A stretch of DNA of 64,000 nt from Termitomyces sp. T153 (Eukaryota > Basidiomycota > Agaricomycetes > Agaricales > Lyophyllaceae). Shown here in pieces: positions 47,800-57,925 of this stretch. Within the stretch, counting starts at the first letter, position 1; each line of letters begins with the position of its first letter. The position numbers were made by a program, and so were the translations under genes. The notes under the pieces are model-generated. The model saw only the letters and a program-made list of their open reading frames with translations, had not been told where the DNA came from and made no database searches. Location: contig JACKQL020000001.1 of the NCBI GenBank assembly GCA_018296165.2, positions 1,860,001-1,924,000 on the forward strand. Reading direction: 5' to 3'.

Positions 47800-50700
47800 T
47801 TACTACTCCTGAAAGCCAAAGGCAACAAGCTAGGATTCAAAGAAGACTTGAACAGTTACAAATGACAGATCCTGATGATTGTTGTGCAAATAGAAATAAT
47901 AGATCTTTGGAACAGATCAATACTGTGGCTGTCTCACCACTTTAATTGGGGCCTGGAGGTATGGGAACTGAGGGTATTAATCAATCTATGGGAACTGGGG
48001 GTATTAATCAATCTATTGGAACTGGGGATATGGGAACTGGAGGTTTGAGGCTTAATCACCAATCTATAGCCACCACTTCTGACTCTTCAAGACCTATCAG
48101 GCAGCCAGCAGCTGATGATGATCCATTTTCTATAGTGATTCCTGAAACTGTTTTGCCTGAAAGGTGGGATGCTCCTTTACAGAATCCTATTCCTAGAATG
48201 GTGCCACCTCTACCTGCTCCTACACATAGAAGAAGCAACAGACTCAATCAGTCTGCTGTTGCTCAAGCTGCTATGGTAATTCCAGAAACAGTTTTTCCAG
48301 AAGGTTGGGATGTTCCTTTGCAGAATCCCTTACCTAGACTAGGGAGTAGTGGATGCTGCTGCTGGAGATGAAGAGGTCACCCCACTCATTCTTCCTTCCT
48401 CTCATACTGGAAGTGAATGACAAATGCAGCAATCATTCCAGGACTTTATGGCTATTTGCAGGCATTTTGGAAAACCTGATCTCTTCTGGACTATGACTAC
48501 CAATCCAAAGTGGTCTGAAATAGAAGAAGCTCTCTTGAAGGAACCTGCAGTCAATGGGAAGAAGCAAATAGCGGCTGATTGACCTGATATTGTTGCCAGA
48601 GTTTTTGAACTCAAGAAAAATGCTGTGGTGAAGGAGATCAAGGAAGGTCTCTTTGGCAGCTGTGTGACTTATGTTCATACCATTGAATTCCAAAGGAGAG
48701 GACTTTCACATATACATATCTTGATCTTTTTCCATCATCATTATAGGATACAGAATGCAGCTCATGTAGATTCTATTGTCTCAGCTCAAATTCCAGATCC
48801 AGTTGCTCAGCCTCATTTGTATCAGGTATTGGCTTTGTTTGAATTCTTAATCCCATTACTTCAGTTTCTTATTAGGTTGTTACTACTAACCATGGTCCAT
48901 GGTCCATGTGGAGCTGCCAAACTCAATGCTAAATGCATGGTAGATGGCAAATGTTCTGAAAAATACTCAAAGGAATTTCAAGAAGCTACTCAGTATGGGG
49001 AAAATGGTTATCCTCAATACACCAGACCTGACAATGGGTGCTTCTTTGAAAAGAATGGTCATTGTTATGACAATTGTGATGTTGTCCCTTACAACCCTTA
49101 TCTCTCAGCCAAGTACAAATATCACATTAATGTGGAGGTCTGTGCTTCAGTAGAAGCCATCAAGTACATTCACAAGTATATCTACAAAGGCCATGATAGG
49201 ACAACTTTGGAGATTGCTAGAGATCAGATGGACCAGAGGGATGAAATCAAGGAACACTTGAATGCCAGACACATCTCTGCAGCTGAATCATGCTGGCACA
49301 TCTTTGAATTCAACATGCATGGAGAACATCCCCCTGTATATTGATTACCTGTGCATTTGGAGGGCCAACATGAAGTCTACTTTCAGGATAATGAGCCTTT
49401 GGAGATGGTAGCTGCCAGGCCTAATGCAAACAAGACTGCACTCACTGCTTGGTTTGAAGCCAATGCCAAATTCCCTGATAACAACACCACTTATCAGAAC
49501 TTTCCAACCAAGTTTGTCTATGAAGCTTCCAAAAGGACTTTGAAGGAGAGGCAAAAAGGAACAGCTATTGGGAGGATGTACTTTGCTTCACCAAAACAGG
49601 GAGAAAGGTTCTATCTCAGGATGCTCCTGACAGTTGTGATCAATGAAACATCATGGGCTGATCTCAGGACAGTCAATGGCCACATCTATCCTACTTACAA
49701 GGAGGCATGCAAGGCCCTTGGTCTTCTAGAAGATGATGCAGAATGGAGGCAATGTCTTGCTGAAGCTGCTCCAATCCAATCAGGATAGCCCTTAGACAGC
49801 TCTTTTGCACTATTCTATTCCACTGTGCTCCTACCACTCTAGAGGCTCTATGGAACAAATTCAAGCACTCCATTTGTGATGATCTTCAATACAGATTGGA
49901 GAATATATGGCAGTACAGGGACAGAGTCTTTACTGATGAAGATGTCTATGACTATGGCCTGCATCTGATCAATGACAACCTGAAGAATTTTAGCAAGACT
50001 CTTCAAGACTTTCCAAACATGCCAGAACTCCAACAAGTTTGGAATGTGATTCCAGGCAAGTTGGCCATTGTATACAGATATGACATTGATGCTGATCAAA
50101 TGATTTTAGGGAATAGGCTTTTGCAAGAAGAAACAGATTATGATGTTGAGGAGTTGAAGAGAAGAGTGGATGAAAACAAGGCAAGGTTTAATGGTGAACA
50201 ACTGGGAGCCTTCAATGAAGTTATAAACTCTGTGGACAACAACTTGGGCAAGATGATAATTGTTCATAGTGCAGGTAGATGTAGCAAAACATTTATCTGC
50301 AACACTTTGGCTTCTGCTGTTCAGTCCAATGGAGATGTGGCATTATGTGTAGCATCATCTGGAATTGCTGCCTTATTGCTGTAGGGTGGTAGAACTGCAC
50401 ATTCAAGATTCAAAATCCCCATTCCTGCTCTGGATACATCCATTGCCAATATCAAAAGAGGAACTCAATTGTCTCAACTCTTACTCCAGACCAAAGTTGT
50501 CATCTGGGATGAAGTCCCAATGCAATACAAAATTGCCATTGACTCTGTGGATTGAGGGTTAAGAGACATCCTGGAGAAAGATGTTCCTTTTGGTGGAGTG
50601 ACTGTAGTGTTTGGGGAAAACTTTTGGCAAACTCTCCTAGTTATACAACAAGGACTCAGACAGCAGATGATTGCTGTTTCACTCAAGAGAGAAAGACTTT

Positions 50701-51700
50701 GGAATCAGATTCAAGTCCACTTGGTTCAAAACATGAGATTGGATCAGACTCCTAATAACATTGCTCATGCAGCTTGGTTATTGGATGTTGGTGCTGGAAA
50801 AAACCTTGGGCCTGGAAAAACAGTAAAACTTCCAGAAACTATGATCTGTGATGACAATTCTGTCACTGGATTGTTCTCTTCCACTTATCCTCATATTGAT
50901 CACCATCAAGATGATCAATTTTACCTGGACTACACCATTCTTTCTGGCAAGAACTCTGATGTAGAGGATATCAACTTAGAAGTTCTGCAGAAATGTTTAG
51001 CAGAGGAGAAAAACTTGCAGAGTGCAGACTCTATCATATCTGATGATGGGAATCCTAATGGCCTTGGATTGTATCCAATGGAATACCTCAACTCTCTCAA
51101 AGCCAGCAGTTTGCCTTTGGCTAAATTGGCTCTGAAGATTAGTGTTCCTGTCATGCTGCTCAGGAATCTGGATACAACTCAAGGACTTTGCAATAGGACA
51201 AGAATCATTGTCACTCACATCAGCACCAAAGGTCTCAGATGTGATCATCAGTGGGGATGCCGAGTTTGCAGGATCAATTGTTTTGCTTCCAAGAATCAAC
51301 ATGGATGTTTCTGAAGAAGATTTGCCAATTCTATCATGCAGGAGACAATTCCCAGTTTGATTGGCCTTTGCTATGACAACCAACAAGTCTCAGGGTCAAT
51401 CAGTCAAGCATGTTGGATTGGACCTTTGATCAGGAGTTTTTGCACATGGCCAACTTTATGTTGCACTCTCTCAGTGCACATCAGGAGATCATATCAAAGT
51501 GATTTTGGACCCAGAAAACACATCAAGAAAGACTGCAAATATTGTCTATCAAGAAATCCTGAATGGTTTACAAATGTAAGTGTGACTTTTGTTGGATTTA
51601 AGCAACAAACTGCTGACTTCTATGAACTTCAGCACTTAATGTATACAGCCAGACCATGTAGTATAGATATTCTTAATAGTTTACAAATGTAAGTGTGACA
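47800..51700 (+). pseudogene. Helitron Rep-helicase protein relic
   Basis: Rolling-circle transposase relic read over several frames. The N-terminal part (47946-48371) has a Gly/Met/Thr repeat (GTGGINQSIGTGDMGTGG) and two copies of a VIPETV-PE-WD-PLQNP motif. The Rep part has YVHTIEFQRRGLSHIHILIF, where HIH is the HUH metal motif, followed by ARPNANKTALTAWFEANAKF and other Helitron-typical blocks to 49788. The PIF1-type helicase has a degraded Walker A (HSAGRCSKTFICNTLA; consensus GxGGTGKT), ASSGIAALLL, GGRTAHSRFKIPI, Walker B VVIWDEVPM, AHAAWLLDVGAGK, MLLRNLDTTQGLCN and TTNKSQGQSVKHVGLDL. In-frame TAG/TGA codons and frameshifts interrupt it (e.g. near 48583, 49786, 50382, 50554). Non-functional as it stands. 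Confidence 0.85.
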
Positions 51701-51868
51701 GTTTAAATAATTGCTTGGTTAGTACTACCTTTTATATTTTTCAGCATCTCTAATATATATCCATGGACATTGTAGTATTTTGTTAATAATGTAATATAGA
51801 TACATGATTGGTTTATACATGAAATCTCAGTGTATTGAATTGTAAAAGAAAAGCAACACTAAGTCAAC

Positions 51869-52060
51869 AAAATACAAAGACCTAACTGAATGAAGTGAGG
51901 TTTGGTCTGGGACTTGACATTGAATTAATAAATACAAAGACCTAACCAAACAAAGTGAGGTTGGGTCTGGGACTTAGCATTGAGTTGGAAATACAAACAG
52001 AACAAAGTGAGATTGGGTCTGGAATGAAGCAAGAGCTACAGGCCCATGCCAAAGGCATTG
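51869..52060 (+). repeat. 58-bp tandem array plus half hairpin, middle copy
   Basis: Two full units and one shortened unit beginning aaatacaaagacctaac, then gcaagagctacaggcccatg with an ATGCC/GGCAT stem. The outer TAGCTC arm found in the other two copies is absent. Confidence 0.8.
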
Positions 52061-54109
52061 TAAGGGTGACCTCTGGAGGCTGTGGCTCAATCACACAGCT
52101 GGCAAAGAGAAATCCAAAGTCTATTCAGTACTGTACAGTGTCTACTGAGATAACTACTCATCTGGCAAAGGGAAATCCAAAGAGAACAAGTCTGGGGATT
52201 CCCTAAGCTAGGTGTGACACTTCAGAGGCTTCAGAAGCATGAGAAACAACTGTACAGTATGACAGAGAAAAAAAGACAAAAGTGATGTGTCAGCAATTGG
52301 TCAGCAATTATATAAGCCAGTGGCAGTGTCAAAGGGGCCACACTTGTCTGAATTATTGACAGAGAACTGGTGAAGCCTGAGGGCTGAAACTAGGACCAAT
52401 AAATAGGGAAAAGGAAGGAGAATAAAGGAAAACTATAGTGGAGCAAATCTGACAAGAACTGGAGAAGGAGAAGGGGAAACAAGTGGGATGTCCCCTGACA
52501 GGCATGGACTGTAGCTTTGTCTATAATATATGGGATGACTCCTGGGAAAGTGGCTGTGCCTATGCAACAACTTTGTGCTGAGTAAGGCTGACCAAGAACC
52601 TTCCTTTTTGGGTAATTTGGCTGTTTTTTGCACTTTGAATGGGAAAAAAATGGCATAACAGACAGCTTTGGTTGATAGCATGTGTACAATAAATCTATTG
52701 TTCTTTTGAGCTGTTAAGATAGATATTTCAGGCAATATTTAGCTATTTTCAGCCTTTTTCAGGCATTACTTATGTGAAATGTACTGTCTTCAAAATGTAC
52801 CTCTTCAAGCAATGCTCCTGGCTGTTCTTTGAGGAAGAAGCATGTCCTATGCATGTATTTCTTATCAAAGAAAGTTCAGAACAATGAATTTATGATTAAG
52901 AATGGCCAAAGAGATGTTTGTTTGACTCTTAAAAGCTTCTACTTAATCTTTAGAAAGGAGAATAGTCACCCTGTGTATATCTCTAAGCAACTATTGTTCC
53001 TGATTCTGACTTTTAATTGCTGATAGCCTCTAACTTGGAAATATACTGTAATGTTAGGTAGTATCCAAAGTGAGGCTATACTTGAACTGGAGTGCTGATG
53101 GCTTTGTGATTTCCAGGTGTGTGTTTAGACTTGAAAATGGGTATTCTTATAGTTTCACAGTAATCAGTTCTTATACCTTAGAGTCAACTTATTCCTGATC
53201 ATCTCCAACTTTTCCTGCTCTCAATGAATATTTGACTACATTATGACAGCCTCTGGAAAAGAATGGTGGGTTTAATGTATTATGCTAATGGAACCATTGG
53301 TAAAGAGAGCATTGAAGATTGCTTTAAGATGGAAAAAGCTTCAGAAAGCAATATTAATATAAAATGTGTTAAGTTGATAGTCTTCTGTTAAGGGACTGGA
53401 ACAGGAGGTTATTTGCTCAGCACTATGACATATATGTATGTTTGAATAGACTGGATTGCTACTAGCTGTAGGCTACATCCTGTTTCTGAGGATCCACAGG
53501 GTTGTTAGTTTGAAAGTGTATGGTTTGTGATTAGATGATTGTATAGTCAGATATATTGAGTTGAAGACAACAGATGAGTGATGTCAAAGGTCTGATTGCT
53601 AAGTATTACTACCACTTAGTGATACCATAAATGATATCTCATTACTCAGACTGCTTTTTCTAATTGGTTTCTCTTTAGTATATTTTGGTGTCTGAAAATT
53701 GTCCAACATGCTGTTCAAAGTGCATGAGTAATAAGGGGATAGAAGGTGGAGGAGACTTCAATTGATCAATAATTCTAACTTTTCAAGTTTATTAAAGATG
53801 ATCTATTAATGATAATCACTTGCAAGAGTTGGAATAGTGAAAATCTAACTAAGCAAAGTGAGGTTTGGTCTGGATTTCAGCATTACATTAAAAATAATGA
53901 AAAACTTATCAAGAAAGGTTCATTTGACTGAGTGAAATATAATTGAAATCATAGTAAAGACTTACATTTACTGACATTGACAATGACAGGACTATCAACA
54001 CATTGATTTAAAAAAGAAAGACCAAAGTCAGCATAGTGAAAGACATGAGTGGGAAAGCTCCATTAATATGACAATCATGATTACTTTATTGAGGAACTCT
54101 TATCAATAA
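52061..54109. other. CpG-poor interval between the two right-hand arrays
   Basis: Contains the inverted-repeat partner (52062-52212) of 35056-35222 and AT-rich DNA with short frames only (for example 52829-53023, no recognisable motif). A single degenerate array unit sits near 53838-53880. No gene. Confidence 0.5.
52062..52212. repeat. Inverted-repeat partner of 35056-35222
   Basis: Contains two ggcaaag-ggaaatccaaag motifs about 60 bp apart (near 52100 and 52160), matching the reverse complement of 35056-35222. It begins directly after the middle Helitron-type end. Confidence 0.7.
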
Positions 54110-54434
54110 CATGAAAGACCCAAGTAGACAAACTGAGGTCAAGTTTGGATCTTAACATTGAGTTGGCAAAATACAAAGACCTAACCAAACAAAGTGAGGT
54201 TGGGTCTGGATCTCACCACTGAGTTAACAAAATACAAGAACCTAACAAAACAAGGTGAGGTTGGGTCTGGAACTAAGCATCGAGTAGAATATCAAGGACT
54301 TAACCAAATGAAGTGAGGTTGGGTCTGGGACTTAGCATTGAGTAGAATATCAAGGACCTAACCAAATGAAGTGAGGTTGGGTCTGGGATGAAGCAAGAGC
54401 TATAGGCCCATGCTGAAGGCATCAACCATAGCTC
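54110..54434 (+). repeat. 58-bp tandem array and terminal hairpin, right end
   Basis: About five units (aaatacaaagacctaaccaa then gtgaggttgggtctggg), then a hairpin whose outer arms are GAGCTA (54397-54402) and TAGCTC (54429-54434), with inner ATGC/GCAT pairing. Mirror image of the left end. Confidence 0.82.
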
Positions 54435-54629
54435 ATTGTGAAAGGGACTGTAAATTAATATGACAAACTCCAATATTTATGATATAAGAAAAAAAAAGTA
54501 GGAACCTGTGCAACATCACATCTGTCACAAACACTGGGTGCAGAGAACAAACAATATTGTGAGCCTCTGCAGCTCATTGCATCCCTCCTTGGCCAGCCTG
54601 TCCATAGCACACCACAGGGCTAGTCCTAG

Positions 54630-56160
54630 TCCTGGTGCACATACACTCCAACAAACCTGAAGACTGAATTATTGAACAGCATTAGTGAAAATGGGTCATC
54701 AAAACAGCCCCCACCCACCAAAACAACCATTTTTATGATCAGCTGAAAATGAGTGTGATGGGGATGGTGGTGGTGTGAAAATGTTGCAAGTAGCTGACTG
54801 AGAGAGGGATAAGGAAGAGGATATAATGTCATTTCCTTAAAGCTGCTAGTTGTAGTGCTATCCTGATGCAAGGATTTTCTTAAATGTCAGTCATCCATGC
54901 TGAAGAAGACTAATGAACTAAAGCTTTGATAATGTCTTCAGAAATTTCTAAGGGAATGATTGATGTAAGAGAATAGTTTGAATTAGAACCATGCTCACAT
55001 TGGAATAGATCCCTCTTCACATATGAACAATGCATGCCTAAAACCATGAAGTTTGTCTCTGGCATCAGTGTATTCTTGCAATAGAGCTACTGGGTCTGCT
55101 GTATCCTGGTGGGTGAACAATATGAATATGTTAGTTTCATGATAGAAGGGATTAGCTTTATGATAGGGAAGATGGTAACCTGCATATCCAGGTCTGAACT
55201 TGAGAGACTACCTCTTTATGATTTTTTCCCAATAAGTGGCCTCTTTTGCTGTCACCTTAAATAACTCCCCAGATCTGTGACATACATGAGAGCAGCAAGA
55301 CATCATAGTAGAAAATAGAAGGTCATCATATGATTTTGTTTGGCATGCAGTTTTGATGAATGATACAAGATGATGTGGCTGTAATGGAAGTTTCCTATGA
55401 ATGGGATCAGCCCAAACTTTCTTCAATCCTCTAATGGTGGCTTGAACCATTGGGTGTGCCCTGTTACTGTCAAAATCTGGATAGAAATCACAAATAAAAT
55501 GTCACAATTGTGTGAGGTAGTTTGAACCTGATGCTATGTACTTCAATGTGTGAACTATATATCTTGAAAGTGTTGGTGGTGTAGGATCAAGTGAAAGATG
55601 GTCAATATAGAACAACATAGTCACACACACAAGTTGCATAACCATTGCAGTGGATTTTTTGATGCTGTGAATCTGTAGATGTGAGGTTAGCTCATCTAAG
55701 TCTGTGAGTGCCATTGAGGAGAAAGGTTTTTTGCCAGTGCAAGAGAGGGAGTGCAAGAAACCTCATGGAGGCTCAAATAAGCAGATGCAATCTGCAGGAA
55801 ATTTTCTGTTATATTCTTCAAATAGAAGATGAGATAAAGGTCAGCCCTAATATTGTCTTTACCTGCAATATGACAAATTTTCAGGTTGAGCCCAGATTGC
55901 AAATGATCCTGGCAGCTGCACTGATCACAGAGTTATGAAGGGGTTCTGTGGCTCCCAAAGTGTTGAAGATGGCCACAGAATCTAGATTATCTATGAAAAT
56001 GAGTAACCAATGTGGAGGGTGGTCAAATGCAGCTACATGAAATATAGCTGAAAGAATAGTGATAAGTTCAAGGAAAAAGATGTCAATCTTGATAGACATG
56101 GTGTTCAGCTCAATCTGGTAGACAAAACTATTCCCCACATACACAAATGTCATTTCTAAT
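54630..56160 (-). pseudogene. Second tyrosine-recombinase retroelement relic (RNase H + recombinase)
   Basis: Minus-strand relic. 56153-55881 reads FFLELITILSAIFHVAAFDH, LLIFIDNLDSVAIFNTLGAT and LHNSVISAAARIIC (RNase H). The next frame gives SGLNLKICHIAGKDNIRADL (RNase H end). Then ALTDLDELTSHLQIHSIKKS and PPTLSRYIVHTLKYIASG (55756-55502), followed by VQATIRGLKKVWADPIHRKL, PLQPHHLVSFIKTA and CCSHVCHRSGELFKVTAKEA (55450-55208), the core of a XerC-like tyrosine recombinase. The C-terminal end decays near 54870. Sequence differs clearly from the 38-41 kb relic, so it is a separate family. Stops and frame changes; CG absent. Confidence 0.78.
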
Positions 56161-56222
56161 CTTAGACTTGCATCTGTCCAGATTATTATGTCAGCTGCAT
56201 CAATGTTCCATATAGTTGTCTC

Positions 56223-56899
56223 TGTCAGGTTCCACTGACCAGGGGGCTCAGCTTACTGGGTGAGTCCTTACTAGGCAGATGCAATGTCCTGTGCTTATAA
56301 CCTAGTGCTTCAAGAAGGTCTAAACTTCAGCTACTTGCAAGGAAAAGCTAGGGGGAGTGGTCTGAGCAGGTCTAGGTTGGTCTGAGGAAGTCTAAGACCA
56401 GGTATGTTAAGTGTTGGGCTTGGAGGGGCATCAGGCACAAGTCCATAGTTGAATGTATAGACTATGGAGCAAGTGGAGGCTATACAGCTGATGGGAGTAG
56501 AGCCAGAGTTTGATGGGGGATCAATTAAGAGTGATAGGTTCTGGGGCCAAGCATAGAGCAAGGTCCAGAGTTAACTTATGAATGTTTGAGGAGTTGTAAT
56601 GTAGGCATGGAGTTTGTAATGATGTCAAAGTTGAAAGGAACTTAGGAATGATGAAGGAAATAGAGATGGACAAGGCAAGATGAAGTCAAGACAAGACAGA
56701 GACAAGAACAAAATAGAATTGAGAGAGATATGAGACTAGAATGGAAACAGAGATAAGACTGGGAGATGTAACAAACACAGAATGAAACACAAAACAGTAA
56801 ACAAGTAAAGCAGGTAATATCAAGACTAAGGAATCAGATGTTACTCTACAATTCATATACTAACTACTGTACCTGCTCTGGGGACTGAGGGTGTGATGG
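56223..56899 (-). repeat. Old Gypsy-family LTR, interrupted
   Basis: Starts tgtcaggttccactgaccag and contains the shared gctcagc, gagtccttactaggcagatg, and a region near 56815-56870 matching about 30120-30190 of the solo LTR. It stops abruptly at 56899 where the young LTR begins; about 400 bp of its other end should lie beyond the young element, outside the window. CpG-poor. Confidence 0.8.
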
Positions 56900-57893
56900 T
56901 GTCACGACCCGCTCCCTAGCTCCCTAGACACTGCTCCCAACCCCTCCCGATTTCCCGCCTAACTCCCTGGAACCCCGCCCACACTGTTGACGCCCACACT
57001 GGACAACTCCAACGCTTCTCCGGCAAACCCCGACGGCAACTCCCTCTCCGTAGCCATCAACACCTCCTTGAAACCTTCCCCCACTGTTCCTAGCCATGTC
57101 ATATGTCCCCGACACCCTACCCTAGTTTACCCGACCCGTCCCGGAGTGTCACGATGTCCCCGGAGCGGCCGCGCCCCCAACTGATCCCATCAGAATACCG
57201 CTGTGGCCCGACCTTGGATTGTACCCGACACCCGTTGACTCAGCACAGCTCCGTCGACCCCCGCCATCATATCCGCCGCCCTCGGAGGCACCCAGTAGTC
57301 GGTATATAAGTCATAGAATAACTCCTCAAACTTTAGTCTTGATATTACATTTTACCGGTTTCCTATGTTTCGTCTCTTGTCTTGTCTCTATTTCTGTTTC
57401 TAGGCTTCGAATCTATCTTTTCTTGTCTCGTCTCCATCTCGTCTTGACTGTACATATTTCCTTTGTTCCTCTGAAGTTCCCTTGCTCCCTACATCAGTAC
57501 GAACTCCACGCACGCGCCACGACCTGAACATTTTTAACGACAACTCTGGACCTCGCTACCCGCTCGGCCCCGGAACCCACCAAGCCCCAGTAATCCCCTG
57601 TCCAGCTCCGACCCCGCCCCCCATCAACCGAGAAGCCTCCGCCTACCCCGCAATCTACTTGTGCGCCCACTAACTAGCCCTGACACCCGCCCTGGGTCGA
57701 CAACCAGTACCTCCAGTCTTAGACCCCTCCGAATCACTCAGGACTTACTCGGGCCGCTCTTCCTAGGGGCCCCTCGCAAGCTTTCCCCACCTCCGCTCCA
57801 ACTCCGGACGCCTGGTTATAAGCGCAGGACATCGTGTCCGCCTAGTAAGGACTCGCCAGTGTACTGAGCCCCCGTCGTCAGCAGAACCTGACA
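56900..57893 (+). repeat. 5' LTR of young Gypsy element (994 bp)
   Basis: Begins TGTCACGACCC and ends AGAACCTGACA, giving TGTCA/TGACA short inverted ends. The end sequence is the reverse complement of the start of the solo LTR at 29460. The U3-like part has ggtatataagtcatag (57300-57315), a probable TATA box for the retroelement promoter. It is followed by a leader, taatatcaagactccccct. Confidence 0.93.
57300..57315 (+). promoter_or_regulatory. Probable TATA box in LTR
   Basis: GGTATATAAG about 400 bp into the LTR, at the place expected for the U3/R border. The old relics show the same local context with cttatatact-like sequence in reverse. Confidence 0.5.
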
Positions 57894-57925
57894 TAATATC
57901 AAGACTCCCCCTTATCCCGTTCTCG

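Larger units (their letters stand above)
46865..54434 (+). mobile_element. Decayed Helitron (Rep-helicase) element with inverted hairpin/array ends
   Basis: The left end is a hairpin (46865-46902) followed by 58-bp tandem units; the right end is tandem units (about 54110-54390) followed by a similar hairpin (54397-54434). The two ends are inverted relative to each other. Between them is a plus-strand Rep-helicase protein relic (47800-51700). A third array with a half hairpin (51869-52060) lies inside, so the right end may be a second nested copy and the true element might finish near 52060. CG is nearly absent throughout except in the left hairpin. Boundaries are inferred from the repeats. 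Confidence 0.62.
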
